Source: JAPOQD01 sp964620555 (GTDB taxonomy: Bacteria > Pseudomonadota > Gammaproteobacteria > Pseudomonadales > Halieaceae). From it: a stretch of 21,656 bases of DNA. Made by a program: the position numbers and the translations under genes. This document shows, piece after piece, positions 14,821-21,656 of this stretch. Under the pieces are notes generated by a model. It searched no databases. It had not been told where the DNA came from and saw only the letters and a list, made by a program, of their open reading frames with translations. Position 1 is the first letter of the stretch. Each line of letters begins with the position of its first letter. The stretch spans positions 1-21,656 of the forward strand of contig CAZUGZ010000037.1 in the NCBI GenBank assembly GCA_964620555.1, read 5' to 3'.

Positions 14821-15186
14821 GTGTCAAGCGTTCGTATCTACCACAATCCGCGTTGTTCAAAATCGCGCCAGACCCTGCAGTTGTTGCGGGAACACGGCAT
14901 CGATCCGGAACTCTGTCACTACCTGGATACCCCTCCCAGCGTGGCGGAGCTGGAGCGCCTGCTGACCCGACTGGGCATGGAGCCACGCCAGTTATTGCGC
15001 CGCGGGGAAGCGGAATATCGGCAACTGATCGGCCACGATATGAGCGACGAAGAGGTGGTGGCGGTGATGGTGGCCAACCCCCGGCTGATTGAGCGGCCGA
15101 TCGTGGTCAAGGGCGAGCGCGCCGTCCTCGGCAGGCCGCCGGAGAACGTGTTGGGCCTGATCGGGGCGCCAGCCGGGTCGCAATGA
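14821..15186 (+). CDS. arsC: ArsC-family arsenate reductase (glutaredoxin type)
   Basis: The 121-residue thioredoxin-fold protein has YHNPRCSKSRQTL at 7-19, placing the redox cysteine at Cys12 as in E. coli plasmid ArsC. RLIERPIVV and a GRPPENVL ending carry arginines like those that bind arsenate. GTG 14821 has CGGAGG a few bases upstream. An upstream ATG at 14803 would add six residues but would place that ribosome site inside the gene. No arsR or arsB lies nearby, so this may be a housekeeping ArsC-like reductase, as is common beside DUF2069 genes. True arsenate activity is not certain. Confidence 0.85.
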   Translation: MSSVRIYHNPRCSKSRQTLQLLREHGIDPELCHYLDTPPSVAELERLLTRLGMEPRQLLRRGEAEYRQLIGHDMSDEEVVAVMVANPRLIERPIVVKGERAVLGRPPENVLGLIGAPAGSQ

Positions 15187-15198
15187 CCGGCTAACCGC

Positions 15199-15564
15199 AT
15201 GAGTCGGGTACAGGTGACACGCCTGTTGGTCCTGGTCAGTCTGCTGGCATTGTTGCTGGTCCAGTTACTGCTGTCCTGGCAACAGCAGGCGCCCTGGGTG
15301 GTGTGGCTGCTGCGCTGGCTGCCGCTGTTGGTGCTGGTGCCCGGCCTGTGCGCAGACCGCTTGCGCAGCTTCCTCTGGTTGTGCCTGGTATGTCTGCTCT
15401 ACATCCTGGCCTCGGTGTTGAGATTGTTCAGCTTTCCCGGCGACCTGCCGGCGGTTGGCACACTGCTGGCCAGCACTACCCTGTTGTTCAGCGCCATGTT
15501 TTATGCACGCTGGCGTTCGCGGGAATTGCACCGGGGCGCTACCGATGACCGGGCCAGCGCCTGA
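15199..15564 (+). CDS. DUF2069 inner-membrane protein
   Basis: The 121-residue protein is almost wholly hydrophobic, with about four membrane segments (near 8-26, 32-50, 56-74 and 82-102). It matches the gammaproteobacterial DUF2069 family, whose function is unknown. The gene begins 12 bp after arsC, and its last 20 bp overlap the start of the diacylglycerol kinase gene, so the three are probably one operon. The tail HRGATDDRASA is polar and cytoplasmic or periplasmic. Confidence 0.8.
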   Translation: MSRVQVTRLLVLVSLLALLLVQLLLSWQQQAPWVVWLLRWLPLLVLVPGLCADRLRSFLWLCLVCLLYILASVLRLFSFPGDLPAVGTLLASTTLLFSAMFYARWRSRELHRGATDDRASA

Positions 15565-15949
15565 CGGGGAACGGCCGCCGGCGCCATCCGGCAGTGGCCG
15601 GGGCGTCGCCGGGCGGCTGCGCAGCTTTGTCCATGCCGGTGCCGGGCTGCGGGTGTTGTTGCGGGAACAGGCCAACGCCCGCATTCACCTGCTGGCCACC
15701 GCGCTGGTGGTGGTTGCTGCGCTGTTGTTGCAGGTCGATCGCCGGGACTGGCTGATACTGTTGCTGTGCATCGCCCTGGTGTGGTTGGCCGAGGCCCTCA
15801 ATACGGCCCTGGAATACCTCGCCGACGCCACCGTACGGGAACCTCATCCGCTGGTTCGCAAGGCCAAGGATGTCGCCGCGGCAGGAGTACTGATTGCCGC
15901 GCTCATTGCCGGGCTGGTGGGTTTGCTGCTGTTGTTCCGCTACCTGTAG
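15545..15949 (+). CDS. dgkA: Diacylglycerol kinase (prokaryotic DgkA family)
   Basis: DgkA recycles diacylglycerol to phosphatidic acid at the inner membrane. The 134 residues have a proline-rich polar N-terminus longer than usual, an amphipathic helix with LLREQANARIH (Glu41), and three membrane helices. The catalytic EALNTALEYLAD begins at Glu83, and VRKAKDVAAAGVL at 104-116 binds the ATP phosphate side. ATG 15545 overlaps the preceding gene by 20 bp. Gram-positive relatives phosphorylate undecaprenol instead, so the lipid substrate is not fixed by sequence. The 3' end overlaps the convergent RND gene by 47 bp. Confidence 0.88.
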   Translation: MTGPAPDGERPPAPSGSGRGVAGRLRSFVHAGAGLRVLLREQANARIHLLATALVVVAALLLQVDRRDWLILLLCIALVWLAEALNTALEYLADATVREPHPLVRKAKDVAAAGVLIAALIAGLVGLLLLFRYL

Positions 15950-18900
15950 TCAAAGCGTCCTGCACGTCCCCCGACCGGCCTCGGGTCCACCAGGCCTTCA
16001 GGTCCTGCTGAATCATGTACAGGGAGGGCACCAGCAGCAGGGTGATCGTCGTCGCAAAGACGATGCCGAAGGCCAGCGATACCGCCATCGGGATAACCAC
16101 CTGGGCCTGAGTGCTGGATTCGGTAAGAATGGGAACCAGGGCAAAGAAGGTAGTCAGCGATGTCAGCAAAATGGCCCGGAAGCGCCGGCTGCTGGCCTCC
16201 ACCACCGCCTGGTGATGGTGAGCGCCCTCGCGCACCCTGCGGTTGACGTAGTGGATCAGGATCAGGCTGTCATTGACCACTACCCCTGAGAGGGCGACGA
16301 GCCCCATCAGCGACATCACGCTGATGGTGTAACCGGTGATCATGTGTCCGAGTACGGCCCCGATGGCCCCGAAGGGGATCACTCCCATGATGATCAGTGG
16401 CTGGAAGTAGGATCTGGTGGGGATGGCCAACAGGGCGTAGATCCCGAACAGGGAAACTATCAGACCTCGCGTCATGCTGCTCAGGGCTTTTTCTTCTTCA
16501 TCGGACATGCCGGAGCGCGTGTAGGACAGCCCCGGGTATTTTTGGGCCAGTTCCGGCAGAAATTCCTCCATTATCTCCGTGGTGACCCTGCCCGGCTGGA
16601 CCCGTTCGGTCTCGGCCTCGGCTTCGATTTCGACCGCCCGCTGGAAATTGATGTGGGTGATTTTGGACAGCCCGGGTTTCATCTGCAGCGTCGCCACCGA
16701 GTCGAAGGGTACCTCGTCCCCCCGCGCCGTGCGTATGAACATGTTGCTCAGACTGGCAGTGTCCCGGCGGTCGGCTTCGGGGTAGCGCACCATCACCTTG
16801 ATTTCGTGAATGCCGCGCTGTATGCGCTGGGCCTCGGCGCCATAGAAGGCGTGCCGCACCTGCCTGCCCAGGTCCAGGCGGGTGATACCCAGGGCCTCCG
16901 CCTGGGGCAGGATGTCGATATGAAATTCGTCGGCGGCATCGCTGGCGGAATTCCTTATGTCGTAGATGCCATCGTAATTCCGCAGTTTCTCCTCCAGCTC
17001 CAGGGACGCGGCTTCCAGGGTCTGCCAGTCCGAGTGTTTGAGGTCAAAGGACAGGTCGGGGCCAAAACTGGGTCCGTCGGTGGCATTGAAAGAAATGGAT
17101 TCAGCCCCGTCCACCGAGCCCACCTTGTTGCGCCAGCGGCGCACGACTTCCATTGTGCCGATGCTGCGCTGTTCCGGGCGGGTGAGTTCCACCTGGAGGT
17201 TCCCCTTGATGGGATCGTCGCTGCGGGCGTAGGTGTGGGCCAGAATTCGCTCGGTGTGGCCCTGCTGTTGCTGGTATTCGCGTTCCACTTCCTCGATGGC
17301 ACGCTTGAGGCCGGCCACCACCTCCAGGGTCCGCCGTTGGGGAGTTCCTTCCGCCATGGACACGTCTACAGCGATGAATTCACCCTCGATGCTCGGTGTA
17401 AGAATCACCCGAACCTGCCCTCCGGCGATCAGACCGACCGTGAGTATCAGGATGCTGGCGAAGACTCCCACGGTGAGGTAGCGGCGGCCGATACAGCGTT
17501 CCACGAGGGGCAGGTGGCGCCGTTCGACGACATATCTGAGCCCCTGGTTGGCCCGTTGCCGAACCCGGTCCAGGGCGATCAGCCAGCGCGCCCGGGACGG
17601 CTTGCTGTGGGCCAGGTGGGCGGGCAGTATCCACTTGGACTCGATCAGGGAGAACACCAGGCACAGCACCACCACCCAGCCGAGGGCCGCACCAAAACTG
17701 GCGAAAACACCCTCCAGAAACAACTGTGGGGCGAAGGCCATGATGGTGGTCAGCACCCCGAAGCTCGCCGGGATGGCAACCCGATGGGTGCCGCGGATGA
17801 TGGAATCGACGCTGCGGCCCCGGGCTTCCCGTTCCGTGGCAGCGCTCTCGCCGACGATAATGGCATCGTCCACCACGATGCCCAGCACCAGGATAAATCC
17901 GAATAGACTGACGATATTGAGGGTTCCATCGATCAACGGCGAGGCGAACACCGCCAGTGAACCGAGAAAACAGATTGGAATGCCCACCATCACCCAAAAA
18001 GCAAGTTTGATCTCCAGAAACAGGGCCAGTATCAGAAACACCACCAGCGCGCCCAGGGACAGGTTTTTCAACATCATTACCAGGCGATCTTCCACGTAAA
18101 AACTGACATCCGCCCAGATCACCAACTCCACCCCGTCCGGCAGTAACTGGTTTTTCTCTTCCACGTAGGTCTTGGCGGCATGGGCGGCCTTGATGATGTC
18201 CTGCTCCCCCCGGGCCAGGATCGGCAGGCCGATGGAGAACTTGCCATCGAACAGGGTAAAACCGATGCTGTCGGTAAATCCGTCTTCGATTTCAGCGACC
18301 TCGCCCAGCGTCAGCCGGGTACCATCGGGGAAGGTCTTCAACACGATGTCTTCGAAGTCGGCCTGGCGGTAGGCCTGGCCCTGGGTGCGCAGCATGATGT
18401 CCCCGTTCTCCGTGCGCACCGCCCCGCCGGGCAAGTCGATCGAGGAGGCGGCGACGATGGACGCCACCTGTTGCAGGGTCAAATGGTATTGCCGCAACTG
18501 GTGTTCGGAAATTTCAATGGCAATCTCATAGTCGCGGGCACCCCAGATGTCTACCGAGGAAATATCCGGGTGGGCGATCAGGTCCAGTTTGACCTGTTCG
18601 GCGAGCTCTTTCATGCTGCGTTCGTCCAGGTCGCCGGTAACCTGCAGGATCAGCGCCTGCAGCGGGGGTTCGATGCGGCCGACGATGGGTTTCTCCGCGC
18701 CTTCCGGAAAATGGGGGATGGCGTCTATCCGGGTCTTGACCTCATTGAACAATTCTTCGGTGGCGTCGGTATCTTCCGGTTCGAGAAAAATGAAGGCAAA
18801 CGATTCCCTGGCTTCCGATTCGAGGTGCTGGATGCCGTCCAGGTCAGACAGGGCTTCTTCGATTTTCAACACGATGCCCTGTTCCACTTCTTCCGGCGCC

Positions 18901-19079
18901 GCCCCGGGGTAGACCATGGTGATCTGTATCAGGTCGATATCGAAGTTCGGCATCACGGCGCGTTGGATATTGAGCCCGGCATACACGCCCGCAACGATGA
19001 TCAGCAGCATCAACAGATTGGCTGCCACCGGGTTGTACGCGAACCAGGCGATGATTCCCCGCAGGCGAGCTTCGTTCAC
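15903..19079 (-). CDS. RND-family efflux transporter permease
   Basis: This 1058-residue protein is an inner-membrane proton-driven efflux pump of the AcrB/HAE1 superfamily. The N-terminal helix (18-36) is followed by the first porter domain with VYPGAAPEEVEQ at 56-67. The proton-relay aspartates are Asp404-Asp405 in GIVVDDAIIVGE of helix 4. A matching second half carries the second porter domain and GLVALSGVVVNDSLILI. The GTG start at 19079 overlaps the stop of the membrane fusion gene as GTGA, so translation is coupled. No outer-membrane channel gene is present, so a TolC-like protein encoded elsewhere is needed. Substrates cannot be predicted. Its last 47 bp are antisense to the dgkA 3' end. 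Confidence 0.93.
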   Translation of the reverse strand: MNEARLRGIIAWFAYNPVAANLLMLLIIVAGVYAGLNIQRAVMPNFDIDLIQITMVYPGAAPEEVEQGIVLKIEEALSDLDGIQHLESEARESFAFIFLEPEDTDATEELFNEVKTRIDAIPHFPEGAEKPIVGRIEPPLQALILQVTGDLDERSMKELAEQVKLDLIAHPDISSVDIWGARDYEIAIEISEHQLRQYHLTLQQVASIVAASSIDLPGGAVRTENGDIMLRTQGQAYRQADFEDIVLKTFPDGTRLTLGEVAEIEDGFTDSIGFTLFDGKFSIGLPILARGEQDIIKAAHAAKTYVEEKNQLLPDGVELVIWADVSFYVEDRLVMMLKNLSLGALVVFLILALFLEIKLAFWVMVGIPICFLGSLAVFASPLIDGTLNIVSLFGFILVLGIVVDDAIIVGESAATEREARGRSVDSIIRGTHRVAIPASFGVLTTIMAFAPQLFLEGVFASFGAALGWVVVLCLVFSLIESKWILPAHLAHSKPSRARWLIALDRVRQRANQGLRYVVERRHLPLVERCIGRRYLTVGVFASILILTVGLIAGGQVRVILTPSIEGEFIAVDVSMAEGTPQRRTLEVVAGLKRAIEEVEREYQQQQGHTERILAHTYARSDDPIKGNLQVELTRPEQRSIGTMEVVRRWRNKVGSVDGAESISFNATDGPSFGPDLSFDLKHSDWQTLEAASLELEEKLRNYDGIYDIRNSASDAADEFHIDILPQAEALGITRLDLGRQVRHAFYGAEAQRIQRGIHEIKVMVRYPEADRRDTASLSNMFIRTARGDEVPFDSVATLQMKPGLSKITHINFQRAVEIEAEAETERVQPGRVTTEIMEEFLPELAQKYPGLSYTRSGMSDEEEKALSSMTRGLIVSLFGIYALLAIPTRSYFQPLIIMGVIPFGAIGAVLGHMITGYTISVMSLMGLVALSGVVVNDSLILIHYVNRRVREGAHHHQAVVEASSRRFRAILLTSLTTFFALVPILTESSTQAQVVIPMAVSLAFGIVFATTITLLLVPSLYMIQQDLKAWWTRGRSGDVQDALTTGSGTTAANPPARQ

Positions 19080-20362
19080 GAGGAGGGGGTGGTGCCGACC
19101 ACTTGCCGCTGGGCGTCGGCGGGCGGCTGTACCGGGCCCCGCGGAACTTCGGCGGTCGCCAGCGTGTCCTGCCTGTGCAGCGTGCTGACCCGCTTGTTGA
19201 TTTGCACCGGCATTCCGGGCAGCCCCGCCCTGAGTGCGGTCAAACTGACCAGGTCGCCATCCTGCAAACCACTGCTGACGTAGATGTGCCGGCCCTCGGT
19301 GGACAGGGTTCGCACCTTGCGGTTGCGCAGCGTCATCCGTTCATCCACCACCCAGACATAGTCACCGGCGCGCAATACCTGCCGCGGCAATACCGCAAGA
19401 TCATGCATTTCCCGACCGAGAATGAGTGCCTCGACGAAGGTACCCATGCGCAGCGGCTCGTCCTGTCCACCTTGCAGGCCATAGGGATCATCGACCCGGG
19501 CTACCGCGAACAGCACCCGGGAACGCTCGTCGAACACGGCTTCGGTGCGTTGCAGCCGGCCTGTCCAGTGCCTGGTTTCTCCCGCCAGATCGGCATACAG
19601 GTCTACCCGGGGGGCTCGCTCCGGCGCGAAGCCGTTGTTGATGTCGGGCAATTCCAGGTAGTTCAGCTTGCCCTGGGAAATCGCCAACCGGACTTCCGCA
19701 AAATCCACCGCAAATATTTCGGCCAGCGGGGTTCCGGGAGAGACGTACTGGCCCAGGTCACTGCGTTTGGAGCGAATGATGGCGCGGTAGGGAGCGCGAA
19801 TGACAGTGCGCTCGAGGTCGTTTTTGGCCTTGTTGTAATTCGCCTGGGCGGAGAGCAGTTGGGCCTGGGCGCTGTCCAGTTGCGGCTTGCGCAGGTACAG
19901 GTCGGTCGCCTCCTGGGAGCGCTGCGAGTTGGCGGGCAGTTTCTGCCACTCGTTGTAGGCCACCTCGCCGCGCCCTTTTTCCAGGGCCAGCGAACTTTCG
20001 GCGGATTCGACCTCGGCCTGGGTGCGCAACAGTGCGGTCCGGTAATTGCGATCGTCTATTTTCAGCAATACCTCACCTTTGGCCAGGTAGCCGCCGGCAT
20101 GAAAGGTCGGAGAAACCTGTACGATCTTGCCGGCCACCTCCGCCACCAGCACGGTCTCCCGATGGGGGGTCACGGTGCCCTGGGTGCTGATGGGAATGCG
20201 CAGGCTCTGCAGGGTGATTTCGGCCACATCGATCTCGGCACTGCGTTGCGGCGGTGGCAGCAGCGCATTGTCGGGGCGATTCAGGAACATCAGCAACGCC
20301 AGCGCCGCGGCGCCGCCCACCAACAGCAGCGGCAGGAATGTTTTGACGAGCCGTGTGGTCAT
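19076..20362 (-). CDS. RND efflux membrane fusion (periplasmic adaptor) protein
   Basis: The 428-residue adaptor bridges the RND permease and an outer-membrane channel. A membrane anchor spans 9-27. A lipoyl half-motif (about 70-103, VAEVAGKIVQVSPTFHAGG) leads to an alpha-helical hairpin at roughly 105-190. The second lipoyl half (IRAPYRAIIRSKRSDLGQYV) and beta-barrel and membrane-proximal domains follow. The C-terminal 40 residues are polar and poorly conserved in kind. ATG 20362 has GAGGAAGAG directly upstream at a good distance. A longer reading to 20653 runs into the neighbouring dehydrogenase and is rejected. The stop overlaps the permease GTG. Confidence 0.92.
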   Translation of the reverse strand: MTTRLVKTFLPLLLVGGAAALALLMFLNRPDNALLPPPQRSAEIDVAEITLQSLRIPISTQGTVTPHRETVLVAEVAGKIVQVSPTFHAGGYLAKGEVLLKIDDRNYRTALLRTQAEVESAESSLALEKGRGEVAYNEWQKLPANSQRSQEATDLYLRKPQLDSAQAQLLSAQANYNKAKNDLERTVIRAPYRAIIRSKRSDLGQYVSPGTPLAEIFAVDFAEVRLAISQGKLNYLELPDINNGFAPERAPRVDLYADLAGETRHWTGRLQRTEAVFDERSRVLFAVARVDDPYGLQGGQDEPLRMGTFVEALILGREMHDLAVLPRQVLRAGDYVWVVDERMTLRNRKVRTLSTEGRHIYVSSGLQDGDLVSLTALRAGLPGMPVQINKRVSTLHRQDTLATAEVPRGPVQPPADAQRQVVGTTPSS

Positions 20363-20391
20363 GCTCTTCCTCGCCCGCCCGCCGCCTTCCT

Positions 20392-21501
20392 TCAGATTTC
20401 CACGACGGTGCGAATGCCCTGGCCTCGAGCGAGGTCGTCCAGACCCTGGTTTACTTCGGCCAGTGGCCGGCGACTGCTGATCATGTGTTCCAGGTCGAGT
20501 TTGCCGGCCTGCCACAGCCGCAGCAAACGCGGCACTTCGTAGCGACTGTTGCTGCTGCCCAGCAGGCAGCCGCACAGGGTTTTCTCCATCACCGTGAACA
20601 TCGCGGCGCAGGGAATGTGGATGGCCTCTTCCAGCGGTGCCACCCCCACGCACACCAGGGTCCCGCCGCGGCGTATGGATTCGAGCCCGGTGTCTGCCAG
20701 CGCCCCTGACCCGACGGCTTCAAAAGCGTAGTCCATGCCGATGCCGTCGGTGAGTTCCAGGCACCTGGCGGTCACGTCCTCGACGCTGGGATCGATGACG
20801 TGGGTGGCGCCGAAATCGAGCGCGGCCTGACGCCTCGCTGCCAGCGGTTCTGACACCAGGATGGTCGAGGCACCCGCCAGGCGAGCGCCCTGTACAGCGG
20901 CAATGGCGACACCGCCTGCCCCCAGGACCAGAACCGTGGCGCCGGTTTCGACCCTGGCGGTGTTCAGTACCGCCCCGACACCGGTTTGCAGGGCACAGCC
21001 AATCACGCAAACCGTATCCAGCGGCAGTTCGGAATCGATCTTGATCGCACCGGAAACCGGTGTCGTCACGTATTCTGCCAGGGCGCCTACGCCCAGGCCG
21101 CGCATTACCTTGTGTCCGCCGCGGGAGAGGCCGGTTGCGCCATCCGCAAGTGTATTGGTCATGATTCCCTGGGCTTCTTCACAGATGCTGTGATTGCCGC
21201 GCTGACAGTAGTAACAGTGGCCACAGGGTGGGGTGGGAGTCAGTATCACGTGATCTCCAGGCTGCAGCAGGGTCACGCCGGGGCCGATACTGTCGACGAT
21301 TCCGGCCGCCTCGTGACCGAGAATAATGGGCATGTCGACCAGGGGCAGGGTACCGTCGGCAATGCTCAGGTCCGAGTGGCACAGGCCGCAATACTTCACC
21401 CTGACCCGGACTTCCCCCACCCGGGGTTCCATGATTTCCACGTCATCGACGATGCGCAGTGGTTGCCCGGACTCTTCCAGCAGGGCGGCTCTCATTTGCA
21501 T
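20392..21501 (-). CDS. Zinc-dependent alcohol dehydrogenase (MDR family)
   Basis: The 369-residue protein is a medium-chain dehydrogenase. Cys38 in CGLCHSD and His63-Glu64 in GHEAAG are catalytic-zinc residues, with a third cysteine in VIGCALQTGVGA. Cys93, 96, 99 and 107 form the structural zinc site. The NAD-binding Rossmann motif reads GAGGVAIAAVQGA where GLGGVG is usual. The whole resembles class III-like or aryl-alcohol dehydrogenases. ATG 21501 follows GAGGAAG at close range; ATG 21495 is a second choice. The gene precedes the membrane fusion gene by 29 bp on the same strand, so the dehydrogenase and efflux pump are probably co-transcribed. Confidence 0.92.
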   Translation of the reverse strand: MQMRAALLEESGQPLRIVDDVEIMEPRVGEVRVRVKYCGLCHSDLSIADGTLPLVDMPIILGHEAAGIVDSIGPGVTLLQPGDHVILTPTPPCGHCYYCQRGNHSICEEAQGIMTNTLADGATGLSRGGHKVMRGLGVGALAEYVTTPVSGAIKIDSELPLDTVCVIGCALQTGVGAVLNTARVETGATVLVLGAGGVAIAAVQGARLAGASTILVSEPLAARRQAALDFGATHVIDPSVEDVTARCLELTDGIGMDYAFEAVGSGALADTGLESIRRGGTLVCVGVAPLEEAIHIPCAAMFTVMEKTLCGCLLGSSNSRYEVPRLLRLWQAGKLDLEHMISSRRPLAEVNQGLDDLARGQGIRTVVEI

Positions 21502-21656
21502 GCTTCCTCGGCTCGAATGGTTTGCAGCTTGCACCCCGGCAGGCAACGTGACTTCGGGAGGCCCTGAAGCGCCCGGGACAGATGGCCTTTGCAGCCGCCT
21601 GGCAGGAACGACATCGGCGCAAAATGCTACCAGAATGGCTGCTTTTGTCCACTGGG
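21502..21656 (-). promoter_or_regulatory. Upstream region of the dehydrogenase-efflux operon
   Basis: This 155-bp stretch lies before the first gene of the minus-strand operon and must contain at least part of its promoter. I could not identify a clear -35/-10 pair, palindrome or further gene before the window ends. Confidence 0.3.

Noticed and set aside
14192..14986. Minus-strand open frame crossing the N-run
   Set aside because: It reads through undefined bases and runs antisense to arsC and out of frame with the oxygenase. There is no coding evidence.
14821..15186. Arsenic resistance operon
   Set aside because: Only an ArsC-family reductase is present. No arsR, arsB/acr3 or arsH lies beside it, and its neighbours are DUF2069 and dgkA.
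16344..17906. 520-codon plus-strand open frame opposite the RND permease
   Set aside because: It is the reverse reading of a clear RND permease, with no motif of its own and low-complexity Gly, His and Gln runs.
19103..20542. 479-codon plus-strand open frame opposite the membrane fusion gene
   Set aside because: It is the antisense shadow of a conserved adaptor protein, with no family match by eye.
1..21656. CRISPR array, insertion sequence, prophage, integron or tRNA genes
   Set aside because: No regularly spaced direct repeats, transposase or integrase motifs, paired terminal repeats or tRNA-like cloverleaf were seen on either strand.

Overview
The window looks like chromosome of a GC-rich gammaproteobacterium. 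The evidence is the gene families themselves: HvfABC-type RiPP genes, a TIGR02444 protein, a DUF2069 protein, glycolate oxidase GlcDEF, MlaA, an HsbR/HsbA-type phosphatase-STAS pair and a proteobacterial RND pump. I cannot name a genus. A run of ten N at 14736-14745 marks an assembly gap, so adjacency across that point is not proven.

Layout. 1-301 is a leader with several short palindromes and no convincing complete gene. 302-2957 is a tightly packed plus-strand set: a small secreted precursor with EGKCG/EGSCG motifs and a very acidic tail (HvfA type), its MNIO/DUF692 modifying enzyme (HvfB type), the DUF2063 partner (HvfC type), and mlaA, whose GTG start overlaps the hvfC stop. Between precursor and enzyme lie two consecutive hairpins, the second followed by a T-run like an intrinsic terminator. 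The enzyme has no ATG, GTG or TTG start between the precursor's stop and its own conserved first strand.

3060-4687 holds a response regulator fused to a PP2C/SpoIIE phosphatase, followed by a STAS-domain protein with the DST phosphorylation motif. This is a partner-switching module. 4699-8457 is glcD-glcE-glcF, the FAD/FAD/Fe-S membrane glycolate oxidase. glcF appears to start at CTG 7234. A TIGR02444 gene of unknown function converges on glcF.

8962-9259 is poor in genes and may hold a frameshifted remnant ending in a TGATG overlap with the next gene. 9260-11850 is mhpF (acylating acetaldehyde dehydrogenase), mhpE (4-hydroxy-2-oxovalerate aldolase) and a UbiX-type flavin prenyltransferase. 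These are the last steps of a meta-cleavage type pathway, without the ring-cleavage genes. 11896-13779 follows with a 3-hydroxyisobutyryl-CoA hydrolase-like crotonase and a Nudix hydrolase. A 2OG-Fe(II) oxygenase converges on the Nudix gene across a long inverted repeat that contains both stop codons.

After the gap come arsC-type reductase, DUF2069 membrane protein and diacylglycerol kinase (14821-15949, plus strand). Converging on these and overlapping dgkA is a minus-strand set read right to left: zinc alcohol dehydrogenase, membrane fusion protein, RND permease (21501 down to 15903). No tRNA, rRNA, CRISPR array, insertion sequence or integrase was seen. The most interesting item is the HvfABC-type peptide system with its odd precursor-enzyme junction.
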